From Naganishia liquefaciens (lineage: Eukaryota; Basidiomycota; Tremellomycetes; Filobasidiales; Filobasidiaceae): a DNA stretch of 64,000 nt. The translations under genes were made by a program, and so were the position numbers. Where the stretch lies: NCBI GenBank assembly GCA_013423385.1, contig BLZA01000013.1, forward strand, positions 1 through 64,000, given 5' to 3'. A model generated the notes under the pieces. That model did not search any database. It worked only from the letters and a program-made list of their open reading frames with translations, and was not told the origin of the DNA. Positions 47,458-59,486 of the stretch are shown piece by piece. Position 1 is the stretch's first letter. Each line of letters begins with the position of its first letter.

Positions 47458-49723
47458 ATGTCAAGCCTACCTACATTGGACAAGAATGGTCCGGAACCGG
47501 TTGACGATTCGACAACTTACCGTCGGTCGGCATTGTACAATGCCAATGATGCAGGAGGTGACGATACATCGCTCAGCGCCAACAGTTTGGACACCGATGA
47601 GGCGGCACTCGCCCGGTTGGGCTACAAGTCCGAAATGATGCGGGAATTCGGAAACTTGTCGACTTTCTCGTTCGCCTTCTCCATCATGGGTATGTGCTCG
47701 TCGATCGCTACCACGTTCAACACCCCATTGCTGTACGGCGGTGGACCCGCCTCTGTGGTCTGGTGTTGGTTGATTGGATCCATCTTCAACACGACGTTGG
47801 GCGCTTCCGTGGCTGAGATTGTCTCCGCATATCCTACAAGCGGTGGTGTTTACACTGTACGTCGTTCGCTTGCAGAAAAGACTTTGGGCTGATGCAAACA
47901 TCTTGACAGGCTTCCGCCAGTCTGGTTCCCCGGAAAAACCGAGCCATGTAGGTTCGACGCGCTCGGGCTTCCAATGAGCTTCCCTGACAACTCTCTGATC
48001 GCAGCGTTGGGTGGGTCGTCGGATGGTTGAATCTCCTCGGACAGACTGCAGGTGTTGCATCTACCGAATATGGTCTCGCCCAGATGATCTGTGAGTCGAA
48101 ACGCTGCCGGTAGTCACATGCGACTGAGCCGAATACCGCAGGGGCTGGATGCTCGCTTGGGCGAGATGGAGACTTTGTCGTCACGACTGGAATGCAGTTT
48201 GGCTTATTCGTCGGCTTGCTCGTTGTTCATGGGTTCCTCAAGTATGTCTTTCTGAACGATCCGCGATGAGGCATGGGCTAATTTCAACCGGTGTAGCTCC
48301 CTGAAAACCCGAGATCTCGCTTTCCTTACTCAGGGTTTCGTCTTTATCAACATCGGTATGACGTTGATCATCATCATTGTCTTGTTGGCAACCACCGGTC
48401 GTGAAAACATGCATTCTGCATCTTACATTTTCACCCAGACCTATAACTGTGAGTCCATCACCTGCGTCTTCATACACCGCCCCTGATGTATACTGTACTT
48501 CCAGACACGGGTTGGTCCAACAACGGTCTCGCCTTCATGTTTGGTTTGCTCTCGGTACAATGGACAATGACAGATTACGATGCTGGTACGCTTCAAATCC
48601 TACTGATCGTGACACGTAACTAAACAAGTCTATCTAGCTGCCCATATCAGTGAGGAAGTCAAGAGAGCCGCCATCGCCGCACCCGTAGCCATCTTTGTTG
48701 CCGTCATCGGCACCGGTGCTTTGGGTTGGGTACTCAACGTTGTCATGGTTCTTTGCTCTGGAGACATCGCCGATTTACCGGGAGTCAGCGGTTCCGCATT
48801 CTTGACCATCATGGCCAACCGCATGGGCAAGACCGGCGCATTGATCTTGTGGCCTTTCGTCTGCCTCGTGGCCTTTTTCACAGTCCAGACTGCAACCCAA
48901 GCTTGTGCTCGAACCTTTTACGCTTTCAGGTATGTTCACCTTTGTCGGTGCATTTTTGTTGGTACATTAGACCAAAATCTCATGTCCAAATTGCAGCCGA
49001 GACGGAGGCCTTCCCGACCGTGGACTCTTTGGAAAGCTCAACGGCTACACCAAGACACCGATTTGGTCAGTATGGTTGGTCATCGTCATTTCTGTCGCCA
49101 TGGGTGTCCTCGCCTGGGCGAGTACGGTCGCCGTGCAAGCGATTTTCAGTATGGTAAGCGGACTCGAGCAGCTATCAACGTCCTGAAGCTGATTACATGA
49201 ACTTCTAAAGTGCGCTGTCGCCATGGATCTGTCTTACGTTATTCCCGTTGTGTGTCGACGATGGTACTCTGTAAGTGCATTGTCCCAATTCAAGTCCCCG
49301 CTTTTCAGCTGAATCTGTCTACAGAACCACCCAGAAGTCAAGTTCCGCCCTGGACCTTTCTACATGGGCAACATGGGTCTTTGGGTCAACATCATCATGG
49401 TTTCCTGGACCCGTATGTGCACGTGAAGATTTTATCTATCCTTGCTCATCGTCCTGCCCTTTCTATCAGTCTTTGAATGCATTATTTTGGCGTTCCCTAC
49501 CGTCCAACCTATTACGGCAATCAACATGAACTATTCCTCAATCATCACCATCGGCGTCATGGTCTTCTCGGGCATCTGGTACGTGCTCGGCGGTAAGCGA
49601 CATTACCACGGGCCCAAGCCCAACTTGGGTGAAACTCACGAACGCCACGACGAGAACAACATGCTGCCGCCAACCAAGGACGAGGAGAGCAGCGAAAAGG
49701 ACGTGGCACGTCTGGCCGCTTAG
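47458..49723 (+). CDS. Amino-acid/GABA/choline-type permease (APC superfamily)
   Basis: Eleven exons (47458-47856, 47910-47947, 48005-48090, 48142-48241, 48297-48448, 48505-48585, 48638-48929, 48997-49153, 49211-49270, 49325-49412, 49470-49723), 568 aa. After a hydrophilic N-terminus the first helix block reads REFGNLSTFSFAFSIMGMCSS, then LLYGGGPASVVWCWLIGS and SAYPTSGGVYT. This is the pattern of the fungal Uga4/Hnm1/Bio5 branch. About twelve hydrophobic segments can be counted (e.g. AIVGWVVGWLNLLGQTAGVAS, GLAFMFGLLSVQWTMTDYDA, SVWLVIVISVAMGVLAWAS). Substrate cannot be told from sequence: GABA, choline and polyamine carriers share these motifs. Plasma or vacuolar membrane. The hydrophilic C-terminus is Glu/Lys-rich. 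All joins keep phase. Confidence 0.88.
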
Positions 49724-50285
49724 ATTCGCACGGCGCGCTTGCGCTCCAGAATGATTTTCTCAACTCTTGTAAACTACCTTCAACGATAGACTTTGCCCGG
49801 GCTTGGCCTCGGTCACAAAACGGCGTTCGGCAACCGCCTTCGGCCGCCTCATTCAGGGGAGGACTAGATGTTCGCAGCTGTCTAAACTTACATTGTAGAC
49901 AGTGTCCCTGTCACGACTCGGTTGTAATAATTACTTATATTGATGAAATCCAAGTTTCTCTACCAGCTTTGCGACGAGTGACCGCCACACTTTCTACGTG
50001 ATTCGAGGCGGCATGAACGGATTCCTTGCTGTTCGTGACGGATCCGATCTCACGCTTGACTCATGAACTATGCCTAAAGCAGACTCCTGGTGTGTAGGAG
50101 TATCTGTCGTGCCTCGTTTGTCTCTCAAGAACCCGCAAATCAAAAACCAGAAACGGAACCCGTGCCTTTGGCAGTCAAAAGCGACGATAACATGATCCGC
50201 TGTACTGCCGCATATCGCCTGTCTATCTGGCTATCGACTTTTTCTTCTATTCATTGGAAATTTTTCCATTTTTGGCCTGCCTGCT
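49724..50285. other. Gap between convergent permease and ARO2
   Basis: About 560 bp containing two gene ends. Inverted words ccgccttcggcc and ggcggcc-like stretches near 49830-49850 could form a small hairpin after the permease stop. Nothing else seen. Confidence 0.45.
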
Positions 50286-51716
50286 CTACTGCTCCGCTGG
50301 TCCGTCATCCTTTGGCTTGACACTGTCATCCACGTCTTTGTCCGCTGCCGCCAGATCACCTTTGAGAATCTGTTTGACGGTCTTGCTCTTTGGGATGATC
50401 ATTGTCGGTGGCAGATGTGTGAGTGGCGCCAGGAGAGCAGCCGAAGCCATTCGGGCGTTTTGTTGCAGAACAGCGCTGCAAAGGTAATGTTTAGCAAGGA
50501 GCACTCATCAAGCTCGGAAGTGAGGACGTACTCCATGATGACGATGGCTGCCATGGTTTCCACGATTGGGACAGCACGGGGCAAGACACACGGGTCGTGT
50601 CGTCCTCGAGTCGCCAGAGTGCCCTTGGATCCGTCGTATCGCGCCGTCTCTTGCTCCTGGGAGATAGTCGCGGGCGGTTTGAAGCCAACGCTGCAGATGG
50701 CGGGGTCAGTATTGATCGAAACGCCAGCGAGCCTATCGAACGCACCGGAAGTAAACGTCCTCGCCGTTGGAAATTCCACCCTGGATACCTCCACTCCAGT
50801 TGGTTGATGTGCCGAGTCGCACACCCTTGCCGTCTCGCGTAGGCTTCTCCACAAAAGGATCGTTGTGCTTGGATCCCATGATCTCAGCGCCGCGGAAGCC
50901 CGAGCCAATCTCAAAGCCTTTGGTGGACGGAATCGAGAGCATGGCATGCGCGAGCACGGCCTCGAGCTTGTCAAAGCATGGCTCACCCAGACCCATTGGA
51001 CAGTTCCGAATCACACAGGTGATTGTTCCGCCCATGGAATCGTTCGCGGCCTTGGCGGCCCGAATGGCAGCCTCCATGCGTGCACTCGTTTCCTTGTGCG
51101 GACACCGGGTAATCTCGGCGTCGACTTGCTCACGCGTCACGGTGTTGATCAACTCGACGTACTCCTCGCTCAACACCTCATCGTCCTCCTCAGCGTCGAT
51201 CTGGGAAGGGTCCCGCTTCCGGAAGGGGATCTTGACCTTGCCGGCCTGTCCGACAAAGGCGACAATCTCGACACCGTACGCTTCCTTCAAGTATTTTTCC
51301 GCGATTGCGCCCGCAGCAACACGACCAATCGTCTCTCGCGCCGACGCTCGTCCACCTCCGCTCGACGCCTTGAGTCCGTACTTGGCGAGGTAGGTGAAAT
51401 CGGCGTGCGAAGGACGCGGGAAGAAATCCGTCTCGGTGTAGTCATGCGGCCGTTGATCCTTGTTCTGGACGACCAATCCAATGGGCGTACCCAGCGTCAC
51501 GCCATGTTCCGTACCCGACTGAATCGTCACGCTGTCAAACTCGGATCGCGGCGTGGTAATGTCGCTCTGTCCCGGTCTGCGCCTCGAGAGCTGCACCTGA
51601 ATGTCCTCGTTGGTGAGCTGCAGTCCCGGCGGACAGCCATCGATGATGGCGCCAACAGACTTGCAGTGAGACTCTCCGTAGGTGTGTACGCGGTAGGCGT
51701 GGCCGAACGTTGACAT
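50286..51716 (-). CDS. ARO2: Chorismate synthase
   Basis: Three exons (51716-50746, 50690-50532, 50475-50286), 439 aa. Last shared step of aromatic amino-acid synthesis: converts 5-enolpyruvylshikimate-3-phosphate to chorismate with reduced FMN. Seen: [104 protein letters not shown] and [15 protein letters not shown]. The second donor GA|GTACGT joins to give [13 protein letters not shown]; reading on would miss it. The C-terminal tail of about 40 Lys/Asp-rich residues extends past the bacterial enzyme. In fungi the protein is bifunctional, with its own flavin reductase activity. Divergent from the CCZ1-like gene. Confidence 0.96.
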
Positions 51717-51961
51717 GGTGATGCGGATGGGGGTTCTCCTACCGGTGCATCACCGGAAAGAAGCACCCTCCGTTCTTTCGCTTCTCCCGCCCGAATGATC
51801 GCCCGTGACTGGGAGCGATCGGGCGGGCGACACGTGATCGAGCAGGGTGCCCCCGCATGACGTGAGAGCGGATCGGCGTTTCATCCGTGTTTCAGATTCA
51901 GCAGGCGCGCGTTTGTGCGTTGCAGCGAAGATCTCAGCCCAGAAACGTAGATGCAGCCACC
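51717..51961. promoter_or_regulatory. Divergent promoter ARO2 / CCZ1-like gene
   Basis: 245 bp, GC-rich. Contains CACGTG at 51831-51836 and TGACGTGA at 51858-51865, the same two words found overlapping in the TAF6/SPT20 promoter. A gggcgggcga GC-box-like word (51821-51830) directly precedes the E-box. Function inferred. Confidence 0.55.
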
Positions 51962-53931
51962 ATGGTCCTCGTTCTCTTTGACCCCACGCGCACAGCCAGG
52001 ACCCATCCGCCCGTTAATGCCTGTCTCGTAGACCCCGACGACGTCGACGAGCTCGCACAGGTCCTTTACCCCCGGTCAGACGACAAGCATGCCATCAACC
52101 ACATCCTCGGCATCATGGGCACCGCCAAGGGTGTCATGGCTTTCGCCCGGTCTGTCGCGCACGATGATGACATCACCAGTGCCTTTCACTGCGTTACGAC
52201 GACTCAGAAACGCACAGTAATATTCCGTTCGCGACACGAAACCTATCTCGTTGCAGTCTTTGCCGCCGACAAGGACATCCCCGATGCCGTCATCAAGGAT
52301 GCCGTTCGCGCCGCCTGGGACGCTGCCACTTTACTCTTTGGCGCTGAGCCGTGGTCGGAGGCTGCGAGCGAATGGTGGCGGCGATGGGAGGCACGCGTCC
52401 ATGAAAGTGGGCTCAATCGAGGGGGGCTGCCGGCATGGATCTCGGGCGGAGATCTGGGTGATACCGAGACACTCGACTTTGCAGAAGCCTCTAATGAGGT
52501 TGCTGATCAACTTGCAACGCTTCAAGATGAGACTGCTCGCTCGACCGGGTGCGATGCGATATCATGCTATGCCATCGCCCTCCAGCCAAACTCCACGACC
52601 GTCCGATTTGGCGCCAGACTGGGCCAGACTCCCCCTTCTGCTGCCCATCCCGCACTGAATCATTACCTCATCGACCTCATCCAATCCGCCCAGCCACCCA
52701 TCCGCGCCGTTCCAACCGGTCGCGACCGCACACGATCCGCGTCGCCAGATAAATCGACGCACCATGCGTCCAAATGGACCACTCTCTCGCTCGGCGCAGC
52801 CTCAATCCCCTTCTTCCCATCCGGGTCTCGACAAACGCCCCATCCGCCTCCAGCCACAACACCGAAAGCAAAAGGAAACAGCATAGCCTCATGGCTCGGC
52901 TTTGGCATGTCCAACATCCCATCCCCGGATCAGCCTCCCTCGATCGACGTCACGTCGAATGATAAATTTGACCCGCGTACAACGACGCTGAACGTCCCAG
53001 TACTTGACGAGGCGCTCGAAACGCCTGAGCCGATGAGAACCCACTGGCAAGTCCAGCCAGTATTTCTGTTTTCTCCCACCGAAGTCCTCAGTCCGCAGTC
53101 AGACGACGCAGAATCGTCGGAGAGGGGTCTGCGGAAATGCGCAATGGCGTACACTATTGTCCGTTCCTTCGACGCGTCCTCTTGTTCCAATGACTGATTT
53201 GCCTCGATACTGCGATAGCACTCGCTTTTGCTCGTCGCCGTCATACTAGATGCACACGATCAGTCGCCCGAAGATCTTGAGGCGCAACTCAACACACACA
53301 CCGAGACGCAGGCGGACGCACAATCCGCCCTCTCCGGGCTCGCTCGGGCGTTCGAAATCCCTGTCGTACGCCCGAAAAAGTCTTTCGCTGTTTCACTTGA
53401 TCAGAATGCGCCCGCCCCTCATTACATCCGCCATTCGCACGGCTATTACGACCGTCTCATTTCCCACTGGACGGCTCACGAAATCGTTTGCCCTGTATCT
53501 CGGAAGGAATACACGTCCGCATCCACCACGGCCCGTCCGCGGCGAGAGATCACGGTGGATAACCTCGGACTGTCGGCCCGGCAGACCCTCATATCGTATG
53601 TTCCTGACTCTTTGTTCCGCTCTGAGAGCTATAAACTCTAGTGCTAAGGAGGCTGCATCGTTGTAGGATTGACGGGGCGCGTGAAGTCTTCGCGCGGACG
53701 GCCAACGACGTCTGGGTTGCCGCTAGGCGTGTGCCAGACGAAGCGATGAACCGCAACGCTAGGGTATGGGCGGCCGACGAGGCATATATGGTCGTGTCAG
53801 CGAAAGAGACGTCTATCGTAGATGTCGAGTGTGAGCCCCAAGCACCTTGGCTAAATTTGGACGTCCAGGTTGACGATGCCATTGTCCCCTCAGACCAGCT
53901 GCGCCGGATTCTCGAGACTGCACAAGACTAA
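51962..53931 (+). CDS. CCZ1: Ccz1-like subunit of the Mon1-Ccz1 Rab7 exchange factor
   Basis: Three exons (51962-53158, 53219-53595, 53667-53931), 612 aa. The N-terminus resembles a first longin domain (VLFDPTRTA...[52 protein letters not shown]). A long Ser/Pro-rich insert is followed by further beta-rich stretches ([21 protein letters not shown]). The C-terminus reads like a last longin part ([31 protein letters not shown]). Family knowledge: Ccz1 with Mon1 activates Ypt7/Rab7 on late endosomes and vacuoles. Ccz1 proteins diverge fast, so this call rests on layout and short blocks. Another longin-type protein (HPS/fuzzy group) is the main alternative. The 3' end lies 111 bp from the NCS6 stop. 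Confidence 0.6.
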
Positions 53932-54042
53932 TGCATGCGTAGAACCACTCGGAGGTTGGTCCACGTGCCACTGGGTCTCAGAACGTGATACAATGTAGCC
54001 CATGAGGAACCGTGTCTAGCATACAACTTCGACCAATTCTGA

Positions 54043-55554
54043 TCAAATGGCGATCTCTGCTTTCGCCGAGGGCGTGCGATTATAGAATGGTATCGTTCTT
54101 TGGCCGGAGGGCGCCGGTGCTGTCCCTTCCTGGCTGGTTTTCTGCAAGAGCGGGTCTCGTTGAATGGGGGTTTCGGGAGCTGAAGCGCGGAAGAACGACT
54201 TACAATGGCAGACTTGTCCAGTCCCTGTTCCAAACCTTCAAGCAGAGCGCAAGCTTTGCACAGGTCATTGGAACTGATATACCCACATCGCAGACAATTT
54301 TCTGTCAAAGGACCGAGAATTGACGCAATGAGAAGGCTGCACGGCTCAGGCGAGAATTGTGGGCTCACGCAATGCTTTCATGCCTGACTTGACGTCCGCA
54401 TCCAGCTGGAATGTCTCTCCAGAGTGAATGATGTCGATAATGGCTGACGGACGAATTGCCTCGAGATCCTTCAGGAATACTCGAGCGTGTCCTCGATACG
54501 CTGCGAGAAAGAGGGACGGCTTAGCGACACAATTTTGTCAACAACGCAGTACTTGCCATCTGGGCTATATATGCATTCAGTCGAAAAGTAGGTCAATTTC
54601 TTGAAATATGCATACCTGAAGAATTGAAATGCATCATGAGTATCGTTGACGCAAAAGACGACCTCCGAAAGGCTTACATGACGATTTCTTTCTCATATGC
54701 GTATTTGAAAGGCTTGCTTCGCTTGATGGTGTCCTCTGATTCGGTAACCAGAGCTGTGCATCTCGATAGTCGAGCGATGTCTCCTCGCATGACTGGATGT
54801 GGCCACAAAAATCAGGAAATTTACGACGTGATCGGACACTCTACGCACTGTTCATCAAGACCGTCTCCGCGATGTCGTCGGCGTTGTGCCCAGTAACAAT
54901 GTGACTGACATTCAATTGTGCTGCACCTCGGTCTAATGCCTGTCTCCTGAATACCCCGCAGAAGGTACCTGCGTCCTTTCGTTAGCTACAGTCAACATGT
55001 CCGTCCGGGCCATGGACTTACAGTTGTTCTTCTTTCCAATCTGGCTGACGATCTTGTCCATTGTCCAGCCGTACAGCTCGTCGTAGCTCAGAATTTTCAG
55101 TGGCAGGCCATACTCAATTTGGTTCTGCTTCACAGTCTAAATTAAAGGTGATGAGCGTTGAAAGCTTGACCTCGCTGCAACATCGGCCTTACCTCGAGCG
55201 AGTCGTCACGGTATCCTGTGATTCCTTCATCGATAGAAAGTAAGAATAGATCCAGTCCATATTGATATCTATTATTCAGGGTTGACATGACATGAGCAAG
55301 CACCGTTGAGTCTGGCAATCGAATATCAGTACGCCACAATTTCCCGCACGAAACCACGACTTGCCTTTGCCACCGCTCGCACCGATAGCCACCTTGTCCC
55401 CATGCTTGAAGATTCCTCCATTCTCAGTGATTGTGTTATGAACCTCGGTCTCGAAAACCTCGAAGAAGCAATCCTTGCAGACCTGGCTGCCTGTCTTTGG
55501 TCGTTTTATAATGGCTTTGGCAGTGCCGCAGAGGGAACACAATCTTGGTGGCAT
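54043..55554 (-). CDS. NCS6: Cytoplasmic tRNA 2-thiolation protein 1
   Basis: Nine exons (55554-55365, 55311-55193, 55136-55022, 54968-54849, 54792-54678, 54615-54557, 54500-54369, 54301-54204, 54141-54043), 348 aa. Zinc knuckles CSLCG/CKDC at the N-terminus and [17 protein letters not shown] at the C-terminus; PP-loop [54 protein letters not shown]-type [13 protein letters not shown]; and [11 protein letters not shown]. With Ncs2 it uses Urm1-derived sulfur to thiolate U34 of Lys, Glu and Gln tRNAs. Two introns are GC-AG (55364-55312 and 54556-54501, both GCAAGT). The second interrupts [18 protein letters not shown]. The last exon ([13 protein letters not shown]) is less certain. Confidence 0.94.
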
Positions 55555-56185
55555 GCTGATGCAATCGCTATACGCGCTCCGTTAACGGCTTCCCTGTCTC
55601 GTGTGACCGATGCTCGCGGCAATGGAGCGCTTGTTATTGGTGGTATCGAGTATGGACGACTGTAAATTGAACTGCGTGGATCTGCGCCCTTACTGTAAGA
55701 AAATGTATATCAAGTGAAAGAGGAGACCCAAGACCGATTGCAGATCTACGACTGAAACATTTCGCGGAAGCGGATCAGAACCGCTTTGGCCTCCCGCTCA
55801 ATCCCCTTTGATTTCTCCAGCATACGGTACTATAGATGTGACCTCTCAGCTCCGCGTGCACTGTCCGTTACTCCGTACGGGTGTTTGTCCAAATCGATAT
55901 ATCAATCCGATGCTATGCGCCGCAGGGCGAACTCTGACAGGAGAATTTGTTTGGCCTGCCGCAATATTTACACATCGTACAGTCAATGTGACAGAAATGT
56001 ATGACCATACGTCTTTCAGGCCTGACGGTCTGTCCAAAATTTTCTCCTTATCCCGGCTCAAGATACAACCGGATTATCCCTGTTACCCAACTGTGTGCGA
56101 CGTGAACAATCTTCGTGTTGAAACAACTAAGCAGCCTTTCCTACACCTGACGCTGCACCTCCACGCGGGGTGTCTGCGTGATCAC
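55555..56185. other. Intergenic between two minus-strand genes
   Basis: About 630 bp. Holds the NCS6 promoter on the left and the terminator of the large disordered-protein gene on the right. A short plus-strand open frame (55808-56269) overlaps the next gene's 3' end and shows no family resemblance; not called as a gene. Confidence 0.5.
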
Positions 56186-59100
56186 CTAATTGGCAACCAC
56201 AGGCCTGAAGATGGTGTTAAATCCAATGACAGATTTTTCTGCGTCGGTCAAGGCGGAAAGATCCAATGATACGCCTCGAGAAACCACAGGCGGCGGATAA
56301 GGAGTATTTTCATGTATCGGGGAAGCTAGCACGGTCTGGATCGTGGCGGCTTGGTCTTCTCCTTCGGCAAGACCGGTTGAAAGGGAGCTCAGCGATGTAA
56401 TGCTAAGTATCTGTCCAAATTCATCCCTTTTGCTCGAGTGACGCCTCCTGCTTTCGAATGGCGGAACAACACAAGAATGCGATCCAGAGGTTGATGTGTC
56501 GAGGAAGGCTGGGGGTGCTGGCTTTCGCGCCAATTGGTTACTGTGTCCCGCTATTGCCGTCGAGATCATGGGCAACGCAGGCGGTCCCCATCTTTCTCCG
56601 ACTATGTCTTCGTCCCTCTCTGACAGGCGCGACAAGTCCCTTTCCATACGAGGTGCCAGCAAAGCCGCATTCAGGGAGGAATCCGCAATCGGCATTTGGC
56701 CCAGCGAGGAGAATCGTGAAGATAGAGGAGGTTCGCCCATCGGCGCGGAATTTGAGGAAGCATTTGGCGTAGACTGCAAGAAGCCTTGAGCATTGATATG
56801 CGGAGGTGGTAGGTGCTCGGAACTCAGGAGCACGATATGGGTCTCCCTCCGGATCGCCGACGCAGCCTGCGGCGCACTCTCCCATCTCCGCCATCCGACA
56901 CTTCCGAGCCAGTCGCTACCCGATCGACGTTTCTTCGCATTAATGAAATCGCGGTCTTCAAGGCCACCTGTAATCGAGGGGGAAGGATTCGGGGATGGAG
57001 CGCTTTGACGACTTGAATTATCGAGCTCGGTTGTCTGGGTTCTATGCTGAATGGCGAATGTTGTTCCGCGGGAAGAAACATACTCTGGTGGAGATGGCTC
57101 CTTGGTAGAATACTTGGTGCTGTTCTTGTTGACGAAGCCGAGCCAAGACGTAAATCTGCTGAGAGACGTCCGTTTCTTGCTAGGCTGCTTTTGCTCCGAA
57201 GCATGATCCGGACTTGATGCTGGCAAGTTCACCGCCGAATCCAAAGCTGTTGGGTACAGGCCTCTCTCCTTCGCAACTGCGACGACTACTGGCGCGTGCG
57301 CGCTAACGCGACGTGGCAATGCACGCAAGGTTGCCGGATCTCCAGCAGACGCGGCTTCACGGCCCAATGCTGATGTGCTATTCTCCGCCTTGGTCTCTGA
57401 TCGCAAATCCGGCCGTCTAGTCAAGATGCGACTGGCCATCGAAGGAGATCTTAGACCGGCGGTATGATTGGAGACAGTATCGGAGGCAGCGATTGCACCA
57501 AAGTCATATCGACTGGATCGGGTATCGTGAAGAGCCGCCTGAGACGTGTTCAGCCAATCCTGGATGCGCAGATCTGGAGAAAGTTTGCTGTGTAGCGTGG
57601 CAGACAACGCCGGCATCGATGGGGATGCGGGAAGTCTCGAAGCCCGCTTGCGGGTTTTCTGACTGGGTAAGTTGTGATGGGATCGTTGGAGATAGGGCAA
57701 CCAAGCAGGTTCTGTGGTAGCGACCACCGACAAGTCAACGGGAACAGACTCGGACCGTCCAAATGGGTTGAGTCGTTGCTTTGAGTTCACTCGCGCACGT
57801 TGCGAGTCTTGCGGTTCATTCCAGTCGTATCTCCTTGCCTTGCCGGATAATCCAAGCAGGTCGGTGACCGACTTCCGTGATTCTTTCTTGATGGGCTTTG
57901 ACAGTGGCTGAATGATCGCTTCGGCATTCTTGTGAGTCTTCTTCGTTTCCCCAAGAAGATTAAGCACAGACTGAGAGAATCTCTTCTTAAATCCTGGTCT
58001 CTGCTTCTCCGACTCCACGTTGGTATACACGTCCACGGCTGTTCGTGAGATGCCAGCCGATAGAGGATCCGCTTTCTTCCAACGTCGAAGATTTATGCGT
58101 CTGCCACGCTCGTCCCTCTGCGGACCACCGGCTATTCCTTCTCCAAGACCGATAACTCCAGACGACGCCACCCACTGCTTGCCACTGTCGTGCGACGGAT
58201 ACGTTTCTGGGAAAAGGCGACCTTCGGGCGTTACCAATGTGGTCTGTATGATGTCAAGATCGGCACCAGTATCGACCGAAGGTGGAGAGGAGACCAGCTC
58301 GCTCAGACTCAAATCTGGTGTCGGATTGCCTGGCTCCAGATGCGTTTGAGAATGAGTCCTGAAGGGTTGACCTGAGGCTCCGCCACAGATCCCACCTTCC
58401 GCTGTCGGTGATAGGGGATCGAAATCGTCAACAGCAAAGTCGGGCACCTCGAAGCCGTACGCAGAATATCTTTCGGGTCGCAGAGCCGCCTCCGTAATGT
58501 CGGGCATTCTCGCTGCAGTCTTACGTGCAGAGAAGCTTTGAAGACCCTCTGCAGTTGAGCCGAATGAATCCGACCGTGAGCGATCCCGGGAAAATTGCAT
58601 CAGCCTTGTTGATGTCTGATTGTTGTCGAAATCCAGGGTCCTCGCAAGTTGAAGGCTCGGGCCCGAGACGCTCCGTCTACCTGTAGTGCCGGCATCAAAG
58701 CGAGAGCTCGGAGATCGGAACCCTGCTTCAACAGGTGATGGATACGACTTGCTCGAACTCTGAAAATGACCTGTCTCTGGCGAAAGCATGATCGGTGTCG
58801 TCGGCTGTTCGGGTGTGACTGGTCTGCGAGCCGGAGGCGTCACTTGACTTCTTGAATCATAGTAGGCAGATAGCTGGCTTGATTTTTCCGGTGGCGATGG
58901 AAAATTCAACGATGTGATGAGCGGCGAATCCTCAAGCCGGAAACTGTCCGTAGATCTGGATTGTGTTTCAACTGCGGGAGGCGTCCCATGTCCGGCGATG
59001 GGGGAGGGGATATGGCGTGGAAAAGAGCTCTGGAATGATAGTCTCCTTTCTGCGGCCTGTTTATGAAGCAAGGTTGCAGATTCGGCAGAGGGGGCAACGG

Positions 59101-59486
59101 TCGTTCCAGCGTAATCATCTTCGGGCTGAATAGGAGGGGTAGATGTCCGATCAAACTGTCGCTTCTGTACCTGGGCCCCCCAAGGTATTGAGGAGATGTA
59201 ACTGGGATTCGTCCCTTGGACGTGAAAGATCTTATTCAGTGCGCGTGCTACAGCGAAACCCGAAGTGAGACTTACAGCTCGACTGGGCACTCCTTCCGTC
59301 TTCTATCACGGGCGAGTCGTCCCCGTTATGTATGCTATCTGGAGTGCCTCGCCTGGAAGGGTTCTCCCCGAACTGTATTTTCGGATAGCCTTCTTCCTGT
59401 GGATCCACCTCGCTCGACAAGTCGTATTGCTCGCCATCACTGGCAGCCCAACTCCTTTCGGGATACCCTTGGACATCCGTCAACAT
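56186..59486 (-). CDS. Large disordered fungal protein with a PY motif, function unknown
   Basis: Two coding exons (59486-59276 and 59214-56186), 1079 aa, joined in phase (T|GG Trp). The start at 59486 is supported by an in-frame stop 27 nt upstream. A 60-bp intron in the 5' leader (59578-59519, GTGAGT...GACAG) is likely. The protein is Ser/Pro/Thr-rich throughout, with many SP/TP sites. It has three short recurrent basic-hydrophobic blocks (RFSQSVLNLLGETKKT, SVTDLLGLSGKARRYDW, SLSRFTSWLGFVNK) and a PPEY motif that could bind WW domains such as Rsp5. No globular domain or membrane segment is evident. The repeated LLG/WLG blocks look like short interaction motifs. No function is assigned. Confidence 0.75.

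Noticed and set aside
50865-51713. 282-codon plus-strand ORF opposite ARO2
   Set aside because: Exact antisense of the strongly conserved chorismate synthase exon.
55808-56269. Plus-strand ORF of 153 codons overlapping the 3' end of the large disordered-protein gene
   Set aside because: Begins without a good ATG context, lacks any family motif, and overlaps a well-supported gene on the other strand.
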